Below are positions 50,617-61,283 of a DNA stretch of 64,000 nucleotides, in pieces (the stretch's first letter is position 1; each line of letters opens with the position of its first letter). Source of the DNA: Adiantum capillus-veneris (Eukaryota > Streptophyta > Polypodiopsida > Polypodiales > Pteridaceae). The stretch is from the NCBI GenBank assembly GCA_014529385.2, contig CM043966.1:88192587-88256586 (forward strand), in the 5' to 3' direction. The position numbers and the translations under genes were made by a program. The notes below the pieces were generated by a model, which saw only the letters and a list, made by a program, of their open reading frames with translations, searched no databases and was not told the origin of the DNA.

Positions 50617-51420
50617 GGTTAAAATTTCAAAATTCAAAATTTGACTTTTAAGTTTTAAACCTAAACTTCCCGCTCTCTTTTATTTTGAATTTTGAAGAGT
50701 TTATAATCGTTTTCTTAAGGAGGAGAGTCATACCAAAGGAGTCATAGCAAAAAACAAAAAAAAAAGAGTATAGATTTTTTTCAAAAAATTTACGTGAGAC
50801 TTTGTCAATGCCCGTGTCGTCTCGCTATGAGTGGAACGACACCCATGGTCAAAATCTCCGTCCCGGGACCAAAATCACATACTGAAAAATACACTAAAAA
50901 ACATTCAAAATTAGAGAATTTTTCCTCGAAAAAAGTGCGATATTTTTTCGTGCAGTATTGATCGGGAGACTTGAAAACACATTTTAGAAAAATTTGGGAT
51001 AAGCAAAAAAAAAAAGGCTTTTTTCGCCACATGCAATTGCGCACTAATTACACGTGTTTTGAAAGTGTAAGCATACATGCAACATACATGTATATATTTA
51101 TACAAATAGTATTTAAACGAGGAGGTCATATACTAGAATGGGTTGCAAAGGTGCTGGTGCGCATTTGCGAAGAGGCTTGTAAAGGTGCAATTTGATCACA
51201 CATTTGATCATGCAATACGTGCATACCATTGTTTTTTATGTCCCTTCAAAGACGTAAACATGTCATATGGATGTACATCCACTGGACTACTTGAGACACG
51301 GTCTCTAGATATAATCAATGGTTGTGGCATATTATCAATGAATGTGGATGCGCCACGTGGCATATCGTGCGGCTCATACGTACCCCCTTATGTCCTGGCA
51401 GGCTCTAGCTTTCTGAAATC
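49906..51420. other. Non-array spacer with GA tract, no confident gene
   Basis: CT-rich to about 50100, then low-complexity TTTTACAGTTTTA repeats (about 50150-50220), then a GC-rich AGAGGCGGCACC/GGAGGGCGTTTAGGAGAG stretch with local duplications (about 50285-50510), then a GA tract. Small open frames (50805-51129, 51143-51490) show no domain. It could hold a promoter or 5' exon for the rightward gene; nothing decides it. Confidence 0.4.
50544..50612. repeat. (GA)n microsatellite
   Basis: Perfect GA tract, about 34 units. Confidence 0.95.
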
Positions 51421-51424
51421 ACTA

Positions 51425-53830
51425 TATATAGCACCCTATGGCCCAAAGTCCATAGGATGCATATATAGCTCACCACAAAACACGAATTGAGGAGACCTTG
51501 TGGTCATAAATCCATAAGATCTATATATATTTATCTAGAAACATCAACTATAGAATCCTATGGCCTTTTGTCCGTAGGATGCTCATATAGTCATCATGAA
51601 ACACCTACATATAGGGCCCTATGGACCTAAGGTCATAGGATGTATATATATAATCACTCCCTAGGCTATGGACCTTGTGGTCATAAATCCATAAGATCTA
51701 TATATATTTAGCTAGAAACATCAACTATAGCATCCTATGGCCTTTTGTCGGTAGGATGTTCATATAGTCATCATGAAACACCTACATATAGGGCCCTATG
51801 GACCTAAGGCCATAGGATGTATATATATAATCATATCAATACACCTACATATAGCATCCCATGGACCTAAGTCCAAAGGATGTATACAAACTCATTGTGT
51901 CCCTAAGGCCACATGATGCTATATACCCATCATGAGACAACTACATATAGCGCCCTATCGCCCTCAACACAAAACTCCTTGATAAAACATCATATAGACT
52001 AAAGTCCATATGATTTATATATAGTCAACACAAAACACCTACATATAGTGCCCTATGGTCCTAAGGCCATAGAATGTTATAGACCCATCACGAGACAACT
52101 ACATATAGTGCCCTATGCCGCTTAGACCATAGGATGTGTATGTATGCATTGGGAAACCCCTGCATTCATCCAATGTCCCTAAGGCCACAGGATATTATAT
52201 ACCCATCATGAGACATTTATGTATAGTGTCCTATGGCCCTTAGGCCATAGGATGTGTACAGTTGCATTGCAAAACACCTGCATATAGCTCTATATTGGCC
52301 CTAAGGCCATAGAATGTTATATACCCATTGTGGCATAACTACATATTGTTCCCTATGGCCCTCAGTCCATAGGATGTGTATAGTTGCATCACGAAACACC
52401 TACATATAGCATCCTATGGCTCTAATGCCACAGGATGTTAAATACCCATCGTGAGACAACTACAAATAGTGCCCTATGGCCCTCAAGCCATAGGATGTGT
52501 ACAGTTGCATCGCGAAACACCTATATATAGCATCCTATGGCCCTAAGGCCACAAGATGTTATATACCCATCATGAGACAACTACATATAGTGTCCTATGG
52601 CCCTAAAGCCACAGGATGTTATACACCCATCATGAGACAACTACATATAGTGTCCTATGGCCCTTAGGCCATAGGATGTGTACAGTTGCATTCCAAAACA
52701 CCTACATATAGCCCTATATTGTCCATAAGGCCATAGAATGTTATATACCCATCGTGACATAACTACATATAGTTCCCTATGGCCCTCAGCCCATAGGATG
52801 TGTATAGTTGCATCACGAAACACCTACATATAGCATCCTATGGCTCTAATGCCATAGGATGTTAAATACCCATCGTGAGACAACTACAAATAGTGCCCTA
52901 TGGCCCTCAAGCCATAGGATGTGTACAGTTGCATCGCGAAACACCTACATATAGCATCCTATGGCCCTAAGGCCACAGGATGTTATATACCCATCATGAG
53001 ACAACTACATATAGTGTCCTATGGCCCTTAGGCCATAGGATGTGTACAGCTGCATTGCAAAACACCTACATATATCTCTATATTGGCCATAAGGCCATAG
53101 AATGTTATATACCTATCGTGAGATAACTACATATAGTGCCCTATGGTCCATAGTCCATAGGATGTGTATAGTTGCATCACGAAACACCTACATATAGCAT
53201 CTTATGGCTCTAATGCCACAGGATGTTAAATACCCATCGTGAGACAACTACAAATAGTGCCCTATGGCCCTCAGGCCATAAGATGTGTAAAGTTGCATCG
53301 TGAAACACCTACATACAGCATCCTATGGCCCTAAGGCCACAGGATGTTATATACCCATCATGAGACAACTACATATAGTGTCCTATGGCCCTTAGGCCAT
53401 AGGATGTGTACAGTTGCATCGCAAAACACCTACATATAGCTCTATATTGGCCATAAGGCCATAGAATGTTATATACCCATCGTGAGATAACTACATATAG
53501 TGCCCTATGGCCCTCAGTTCATAGGATGTGTATAGTTGCATCACGAAACACCTACATATAGCATTCTATGGCCCTAAGGCCACAGGATGTTAAATACCCA
53601 TCGTGAGACAACTACAAATAATGCCCTATGGCCCTAGGGCCACAGGATGTATATTTACTCAACACAAAACACCTGCGTAAAACATCATATGGACTAAAGG
53701 CCATATGATTTATACATACTCAATATGAACCACCTACATATAGCATCATATGGCCCTAAGTCCATAGGATTCTGTATACCCATCATGAAACAACCACATA
53801 TAGTGCCCTCTGTGTATATAATCATAATGA
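51425..53830. repeat. Third tandem array (about 121-bp monomers) with the same palindromic core
   Basis: Monomers read ACATATAGTGTCCTATGGCC..AGGCCATAGGATGTGTACAGTTGCAT.., with anchor GTGTAYAGTTGCAT at about 52254, 52376, 52497, 52678, 52801, 52922, 53042, 53165, 53286, 53408 and 53529, mostly 120-123 bases apart. Alternate units end ..GGCCACAGGATGTTA, giving a higher-order pattern. At the left edge a block of about 177 bp is duplicated (51491 and 51668). The unit sequence is unrelated to the main array except for the CCTATGGCC..GGCCATAGG core. Confidence 0.9.
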
Positions 53831-53904
53831 AACACCTACATATATACTCACAATAAAATGATTTTGTGATGGTTTTCTTAACAAATATTTATTGAAACCT
53901 TCTT

Positions 53905-54180
53905 GTGGGTATGGATTTTAATCAAGGTGATAGAGTATGCATGTTTGTAGCCACACAAAAGGTTGCCCTTGGGAGTGTCTGTGAGACAAACCCAAATGCA
54001 TATTTCTCAGGAATGCTTATTGGTGAAGGAAATATATCGGTGTCAGTTGATTTGTGTTTTCAAAAGAAAGCACTTATTCCATTTCCAAGAATGGATGCAT
54101 TGACAGTGAGAAATGCTTTTCACAGTATTGTGAAATGGAGTACTGGGTTGCTACAACTGAGAGGCGGAAGTGAAAAATAG
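53905..54180 (+). CDS. DUF8039-like small domain, probable 5' part of the transposase locus
   Basis: An open frame of 91 codons: DRVCMFVATQKVALGSVCETNP, SGMLIGEGNISVSVDLCFQKKALIPFPRMDALTVRNAFHSIVKW. The pattern (VALGSV..NP, then LG..V.V, then PFP..LTV..A..S.V.W) is like a small domain I recall from plant En/Spm-associated and other transposon proteins (DUF8039). A second related copy is at about 56230-56410. It ends at TAG. It may be an exon, with the intervening 2 kb intronic, or a separate gene. The start codon is uncertain. Confidence 0.45.
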   Translation: MGMDFNQGDRVCMFVATQKVALGSVCETNPNAYFSGMLIGEGNISVSVDLCFQKKALIPFPRMDALTVRNAFHSIVKWSTGLLQLRGGSEK

Positions 54181-56090
54181 ACCCAGTGGCGTCTACACCA
54201 AGACTATACACAATGGCCTCATCATGGGGGATACACAATAGGGGCACCACCTAGCAAGATATGCAGCTAGGAAGCATACATATACACAATGAAGCATGCC
54301 ATGGAAAACAATTTCAAGATCCACACCCAAATGTGGAATGGGGTGGTCGGAGAATAAGGTGAGAGGAGTGGTGAATGAGTGAGTGGGCTTGCTACTCGTG
54401 CATGTTAGTAAGGAAGATAATGAGGTAGGGGAAACTTGCGAGTATGCTCACTTATCATACAAGAGGTGGCGAATCCGCACACCTCAAGATGGAAGTAGCA
54501 AGATGATAGGAATATGAGAGGGAGAGAGAGAGAGTGTGTGTGTGTATGGTGGCGAATCCGCACACCTTTACATAAGCAGAAAAAAAAAGTCAAGGAACAA
54601 GCATATACCATACTCACAATGAGATGTATCCAAAGCGACACAAAGTATGGCACCAAGATGGAGTGTGTTGATTGCTTGCAAAAGATGAATACAATAGGTA
54701 GCGTATGGTAGGAAAATGAGAAGGGAACAAGATCGTAGGAGGCATAATGGAGAGATGGGAGTTGATGGCGAGGAATATCATGAGTGTGCCCACCCTTCTT
54801 CTTCTTGAAATTGTGCCTTCAACTCTTAATTACAAGTGGTGTGGAGGTGTGGTGCTCATCTTTTGTGCATGGTGATGGTGATGATGATGGGGTTGTGATT
54901 ATGTAATTAGGGTTCATGCTACAAGCATGTAGCACAAGAGTGTGTATGGATAGGTGTGTGTATGTGTGTGTGTGTGTTTTTCTAAGTGAGCTCTCATGGC
55001 CTCCTTATATAGGGAAGGAGGGGAGGATTTAGCAATATTTCTATTTGAGGTGAGTGTCCCACTTTGGTGACTAGGAAAATGGGGTGCATGTGACTGTGGC
55101 TCCCATCTTGTCTCCTCATTATTTAAAATACCAGAGTCAATAGAGAGAGAAGATGAGAGAATGTGGGTAGGATGTAGAGGATAGGAGATATTTACAATAG
55201 TCTAGCTTTGGCTAGACATAAGCTTATTAGGGAGAGAAGAGAGAGGTAAGAAATTTACAAGAGAGATTGTCAAAGGTGGATAGTTGTTGATGAGGATGGA
55301 TCCTCCAAAAATGGTGATAGAATCACTCTAGACTTGCTAACACCTCATTAAAAGAGCCTTGTCTCTTGTAATCATGCTTGAAGACTTGTAGAACCATAGC
55401 CATTCTAGAGGGAAGAAAATTGAGGATGGCCTGTGTCACCATTACACGAGAAAACTAGGGTCCACTTCAAAATTCATATCTCTGTGTTCATAACTCCAAA
55501 AATTCTGAAACCAAATGAGCTAAAAGTTGAGATCACGAGCTACATCTTTCATGTTGAACGCTCCTTCAGATTCGGGGTTCTTCTTTACTTAAAAAATTCA
55601 GCCAAATAATGTATTATTTGTGGCTGCAAAGGTCTTTTGGTGGTCCCCTTTGAGTGGACTTCTCTCTTGCCTTCATGTGTATGAAAACATGACCTAGAGT
55701 TTTGAAAAGATTGGCAATCATCTAGATGGAGGTATTATTGAAATTTGAAAGTGGGGTTGAGGTTTGAAAATGAAAACTAGTGAATAAAATATTTGGTAGG
55801 GTGGAATAATATATATACATGAAAAATATATTAGAAAATACTAAACTATATAATGTAATTTAGAATATATATATTTAATATTTAAGGTCAAAAGAGATAT
55901 CAACAAAGAAAGCTTACTTATTTATGCTACATCGTGATTGATTAGCATACGTCTTATTTATTTAATAAAGGCTAAAACGTTTGTGAATAAGGAAGAAAAT
56001 ATCAAAAATAACTTATATAATAGGAAATATTTTGGTAAAAGGGCAAAAATATATGGGGGGTTCCCATGCATGGAAAAGCTTGCCTCACAA
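54181..56090. other. Spacer between DUF8039-like segment and transposase-like gene
   Basis: No domain-bearing ORF. GGTGGCGAATCCGCACACCT occurs twice (about 54465 and 54548). GT-rich runs lie near 54530 and 54960. It may be an intron or 5' region. AT-rich from about 55780 to 56000. Confidence 0.45.
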
Positions 56091-59067
56091 CATATGGATG
56101 AGATACACTACGAAGGGGTTTCTATGTCTGAGACTCACAAAGGAATGGGAGCATTCGAGGCACAGTCTGATTGAATGAGCTATAGGGAGGTTTGGAAGGA
56201 TAAGAGGGTTCAACTTTGCGATGAAATCAAAACACATGTAGTAGTCGAAGGGGTTGTCATGTATGTGTGTCCATTTGATTCCGTGAACTTTTGTGTGCTA
56301 GGTGAAGATAACATCGGGATTGGTATTGAAACATCCTATGCTTGTGAGGCTACTATTTCTGCACAATCTGATGTATGCAGCATCAATCTGGTTTGTTGGC
56401 CTATCAAGAGAGTGACAACTATGGATGGAAAAGCATTGTTACAATATGAGGATTTACATGCTAGTGATGCATTACAAGATACATGCATTGAATCAGCTCG
56501 TTTGGTAGAGCCTATTTCAAAAAAACAAAAATATTGCTTTATGAATAGGAAGCCAAAAATGTCTATGAAACCTTCTAAGAGATCCAATCAAGCATCCCTA
56601 TCATCTGTCCAACTTGTTTCAACCATAGATTGTTTCTCTATGAGGTGTTGTCAATATGCCAATAGAGATAAGGTCATGGCTATGCGTAATGAATTTTGGG
56701 GACAAAGTTTGCAAAATAGAACCAACTATGTGTATGATACAATGTTGACTGCTTGGCGTGAGAACAAGGCAACTACAAAGACTTGCTATGTATTTTCTTT
56801 TAATGGAAATGAGGTTTGTACTAGAGCTTGGTACGAAATTCATGGCATTCCAAAAACTTCATTTTATCGTTACCGTGAACAGTTTGCAAATGGGGTTTGA
56901 CGCTCAGTGCATGGTAATGATGGTGTCATAATAAAAGAAAGAGACCATACAGAAATGGGAAGGGCATTGATGCGCTCTTTTGTAGATGATAACTCAGAGA
57001 AAATGCAACATAAGAGTAGGACTATGGAAGATGGTACCAGAGAAACCTTGCTTGCAATACCAAACACGTACAAGCAAATAGACATCTTACATGATGTCAA
57101 TAAAATACTCGAGAGTATGTGTCTCAAGCCAATGTCTAGCACTACATTCAATAGGGTTTGGAATACAGAGTTTGCTAATGTGACCTTGTCAAAAACAAGC
57201 GAGTTCTCAAAATGTGTTGTGTGTAGTCGGATAAAGTCTCAACTAGAGTCAACAAAGGATGATGAGCCGATTTCACGTTTGAAGGATGAACGTAAAATTC
57301 ACATGATGCAACAACAAAGCTGTAGAAATGTGTACTATACCTGGCGTAAGTTCTCGCAAATGCAAAAGGATAAGTACTTATGCATTATACATGATAAAAT
57401 GGACCAAAAAAGACAGCAATACCTAGATTGCGAGTGAACTCAAAAGACTATGCGAATGCATATCAGTTGCAAGTATCATTAACAGCTATGATAACACATG
57501 GGCATGGGCATGGGATGTATGGTCATTTCTGGTTGAATGGTCTATGGCCTTCAAATCCGAATGCTACAATTGGTTCCCTTGCATTATGCTTACAGAATTT
57601 GGAAATAACAGAAAACCATGGGCTAGGAGATTTATGTCATGATGGTATGCCACGCAGCAATGTAACATTGTTCAATGCATTGAATTCAAGGACAGCTTTA
57701 GACCACCAAAACAGAATGATGAAAGAGCATGAGAGGAATGCATCAGCAGCAATAACACCACCGTTGGCTATTGAAGGATGTAATGGAGAGTTTCTAACTT
57801 GCAATCAGCCTCCTCTCAATGTGTTGTGGATACCATGTCCACTCCCGTGTTTCAAAAATTGCCTGAGAATCTTCTGCTACAGCTAGATAATTGTGCAGGA
57901 GAGAATAAGAATCGATATTTATTTGCATACTTATCCTTTCTAGTAGCAAAAGGTGTTTTCAAAACCGTGCATTTGGGATTCTTAATGGTGGGTCATACAC
58001 ATGAGGACATAGATGCAATGTTTAGCAGGTTCTCAGAGAGATTACGAACAGGAATGACCTACACTTTTCCACATTTGATGGAACATTTTCAAAAATGTGA
58101 AAGTTCAGCTCCAGCACCATTTTTGATGACGCAAGTTCCTGACTTTAAATCCTTTGTTAAAAGGTACATGTGTGATGGACAAGATTTTCTTGTTGGACAC
58201 TCTAAGACACTTCAATTTCGTTTCTTTATGCAAGGTGAAATCCCAGTAATGCAGTACAAAATTCACCCCAAATCACCTGATTGGATGCCGAGGGAGTCAG
58301 GAATTGAGTTGTGGAAAAAAGATGATCAAGGGAAACCAAAATTGCCAGTAGGTTGTCCAGATGTGGTTCCTATAGCAGACTATGTGAGGGATAGTCCGCT
58401 TGTTATTCAAGGGATTAAGACATATCTTGAATTTTGGAAAAGATGGACTCTACTAAAGGGAAAGAAGCACGATTCTACAAAATACATGGAGCCAGTTATT
58501 ATTTATTGGCAAAAAATAATAAGTGAACTTGAACAACCAACCAATAAACAACTTGGTGAATATACATCATTTTGGCCAAAGACTACAGGGAGTCATAGAA
58601 TGCAACAGATAGAGGAAGACACAGATGAGTTTCAAGGATATGAAGAATTGAATGATCACTATGTTGGTCCTCAAAGTGCAAGGCCACAGGAAGCTTTTAG
58701 GCCTCAAATTGATGTAAGGAAAGGGGATTTTGTTCTTGTGAGACCCGCAGATCCAGAATAACCGATATGGATAGGAGTTGCAGAGTCAGATGTTGATGTA
58801 GACAGCTCATCTCCTAACTACAAGAAAGTTTTCATTCAATATTGGGCACCAAAACATCGGAAAAAAAATCCCACAATCCAAGAACAATATGAGGATTGCT
58901 GGAAAAAGAATTGGTGCTGCAATCTTGCTGACCCAAAGCGTTGAGAGTGTGTTGATTCAATTGTGTGGTCATGGACTCCAAGGGGTGGAAGACTTGCAGA
59001 AGCAATTAAAATCCCATCCAATGTTGTGGAGAAAGCACAAGCTAGCTTAATAGGAGAAATTGACTAG
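56091..59067 (+). pseudogene. Transposase-like gene of the DUF7869 type, broken by stops and frameshifts
   Basis: Order: a DUF8039-like part (VVVEGVVMYVCPFDSVNFCVLGEDN to LVCWPIKRV), a linker, a helical and Cys-containing part (NEFWGQSLQNRTNYVYDTM, IPKTSFYRYREQF, FSKCVVCSRIKSQLE, SCRNVYYTWRKFSQMQKDKYLCIIHDKMD), then THGHGHGMYGHF..GLWPSNPNATIGSL, LQLDNCAGENKNRYLFAYLSFL, FLMVGHTHEDIDAMFSRFSERL, and a C-terminal RPADPE and QYWAPKH..CWKKNWCCN module. IHDKMD, LDN and HTHEDID look like acidic positions of an RNase H-fold (DDE) transposase. Breaks: TGA at 56172-56174 and 56898-56900, a one-base slip in an A-run near 57405, another shift near 57800-57840, TAA at 58759 and TGA at 58942. Final stop TAG at 59065-59067, about 270 bases from the right end. 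Confidence 0.65.
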
Positions 59068-59308
59068 CATTTCATTTTCATATATTGTTTTTCTTGCTAT
59101 CCGTGTATATGTATGTTTTATAAAGTATCAATTAACACCAACATGAAAAAAAAAGGTGTTTCTCAACACCACCATTTTCTTGAGAATCTATCTCTTTGTC
59201 TAATGTAACACAAGTCCTCAAGACAAGTCCCAAAATAATTGAAATTTTCCCAAATCAAATGGGAAATAGGAATCCTTAGGCATTGAAATCAGTCCCAAAG
59301 ATGTGGAA
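59068..59308. other. 3' flank of the transposase-like gene and subterminal region
   Basis: Non-coding; AT-rich with TGTATATGTATG near 59105 and an A-run near 59142. It could hold the gene's polyadenylation signals. Motifs CAAGTCC and TCCCAAA recur towards the right end. Confidence 0.5.
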
Positions 59309-59334
59309 TTTTCCCATTTTATCTAAAAGAGTGT
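59309..59334 (-). repeat. Right terminal inverted repeat
   Basis: Plus strand ends ..TTTTATCTAAAAGAGTGT; inverted match to 27481-27506 (see that entry). Confidence 0.85.
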
Positions 59335-59340
59335 TCTTGA
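59335..59340 (+). repeat. Right target-site duplication TCTTGA
   Basis: Copy of 27475-27480, immediately followed by the continuing copia RT frame. Confidence 0.85.
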
Positions 59341-60079
59341 TCAAAATGTGACGTTTGATGATGGACTTTACATTGAGGATGTCACTATGTATCGCAAGAT
59401 GGTTGGAAGCCTTATTTACTTGACAATAACAAGGCCAGATTTGAGTTATGCAATGGGTGTTGTGACTCAATTCATACAAAAGCCATATAAAAGTCATCTT
59501 GATGCAGTGAGACGGATTATGAGATATGTGAAAGCCACTGTCAATTATGGAATGTTTTATGAAAAGAATGGGAAGCTTTGTCTTTATGGTTACATAGATG
59601 CAGATTGGGCAGGAGATTTTATGGATAGAAGATCTACAAGTGGTTATGCATTTTCCATTGGCAATGGTATGATAAGTTGGAGTAGCAAGAAGCAATTAAC
59701 TGTAGCATTATCAAGTACAGAATCTCAATATCGTGGAGCAGCTTTGGCAACATGTGAAGAGTCATGGTTGAGAGTACTTATGGTAGACTTTGGTTTTGAC
59801 TATCTTGACAGTGTCATTATATATTGTGAAAATATTATCAGCGTCATGTTGGCAAAGAATTCAGTTTATCATGCTCTCACTAAACACATTGAAGTACATT
59901 ATCACTTCATTAGAGAAAAAGTTTTGGCAGGTGAGATTGATTTGGTGTATGGGAAGACAAATGATCAAGTTGCGGATATCTTTACAAAAGCTCTTGGAAA
60001 GGAGAAGTTTTGCTACTTTCGTGAAGCATTGGGAATCCATCATATGCAAGCTCATTCTGAGCTTGAGGGGGAGTGTTAA
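59341..60079 (+). pseudogene. Copia RT end and RNase H
   Basis: Continues the copia pol frame after the giant insertion: MYRKMVGSLIYLTITRPDLSYA, QFIQKPYKSHLDAVRRIMRYVKATVNYG (RT thumb/connection), then RNase H: YGYIDADWAGDFMDRRSTSGYAFSIG, WSSKKQLTVALSSTESQY, and the common C-terminal HYHFIREKVLAGEIDLVYGKTNDQVADIFTKAL. This 3' part is open throughout, unlike the 5' part. It ends at TAA, overlapping the polypurine tract and LTR start. Confidence 0.92.
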
Positions 60080-60106
60080 AGAATATGATGTTAAAGAATA
60101 TGTCCG
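60063..60106 (+). repeat. Copia polypurine tract and truncated 3' LTR
   Basis: TTGAGGGGGAG precedes TGTTAAAGAATATG, the start of the 5' LTR. That 15-base start is duplicated in tandem, then TGTCC follows and similarity to the 216-bp 5' LTR is lost. The 3' LTR appears truncated at the junction with the minus-strand LTR that begins at about 60107. Confidence 0.65.
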
Positions 60107-60733
60107 TGTTGGACAGATACACTGTGACGGACGTCAGCACAGCGAGAACTCACCTAACAAGATTTGTCAGCTAAGGACGAAGCTCGACCCACAGGCGCGT
60201 GGAAGCAAGCATAGAGTGTCAACCTACACGCGACCAACTCCTAACTAATTCCTACAAAGGTCTCTACACAATGTCCAAGCTACAGCCTTCAAGAGAGCAT
60301 AAGAGGAAACTTCCTACAATGCTTTCTAGATCCGAACACCCATCGAACAATCTCGAAACACCACAAAACTTGAAAGAGACCCTACTAACACCAATAGGTT
60401 GCTCTCCCTAAGGTCTATGAACCAAAACGCCAACCCAAAACACCTTGTGCAAAATCACGTGGGATGTCTGGCCGAAATTTTCAAGTCTTCGTTTCTGAAA
60501 ACTAAAGTGCCTAATGTGTAGCTCTACTCAATGTGAACGCGTGGATATGCTGCAATGAAAAATCGGACAACATATGCTCACCGAATCACCAGATGAAGCT
60601 CGTAGATGGAGCTCACAAAACCGGGCCGTACGCGTGCAATGTAGGTATTGGCATGTAGCTCTTGTCGGGGGCAACACGCTGCACTTCTCCGCACTCGATT
60701 TCGACCACCGATGCGTGCGTAACGTCAAGATGA

Positions 60734-60832
<99 letters not shown>

Positions 60833-61117
60833 ACAGTACGCTCACTCACACAGACTTCAAAACTCTTTTTTAAAATGACAAAAGGTTCTTCATTAAGGTC
60901 AAAAAGTGGTATAAATACCTTGCAATTCCCAAACCCTAATGTTCCATTTTTACCATCTACTCGATCTAAATGTCAAAACTGGGATACAATCTGGAAACTT
61001 CTGTAAGCCCCAATATTTACAAGGTGAAATGTCGAGTTTTCTCAATAAATGAATAATTACAAAAAATAATAATCTGTCGAGCAGTCATTTTTCGTAGGGT
61101 GTGTCCAACTTCTAACA
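60107..61117 (-). repeat. Probable LTR of a minus-strand retroelement (about 1.0 kb)
   Basis: On the minus strand it begins TGTTAGAAGTTGGACACACC directly after a polypurine tract (61118-61130) and ends near TGTCCAACA (60107-60115), giving TG..CA borders. It contains a CT tract. The second LTR would be outside the window beyond 64 kb, so this is inferred from borders and context. Confidence 0.5.
60736..60828. repeat. (CT)n microsatellite, about 46 units
   Basis: Perfect CT tract inside the probable minus-strand LTR. The poly-(LS) and poly-(RE) frames over it are artefacts. Confidence 0.97.
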
Positions 61118-61130
61118 CTCCCCCCTCCTT
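61118..61130 (-). promoter_or_regulatory. Polypurine tract of the minus-strand retroelement
   Basis: On the minus strand, AAGGAGGGGGGAG directly precedes TGTTAGAAG. This is the expected place and composition of a plus-strand primer site at the 3' LTR. Confidence 0.65.
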
Positions 61131-61283
61131 GCTCATGTCGTCCCCGACATGGCTGTCGAGCTGCTTCTTCATCTTAGGCTTTCTCTCATCTTAAGCAATG
61201 ACTCATATCTTGCATGTTGAGCCAGTAGTGTCGGACCGAATATGTCAATGATGATTGTGAAGAAGACGGTGTAGAAAGATTCT

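Noticed and set aside
59276-59695. Minus-strand ORF opposite the copia RNase H
   Set aside because: Shadow of the clearly conserved plus-strand pol frame.
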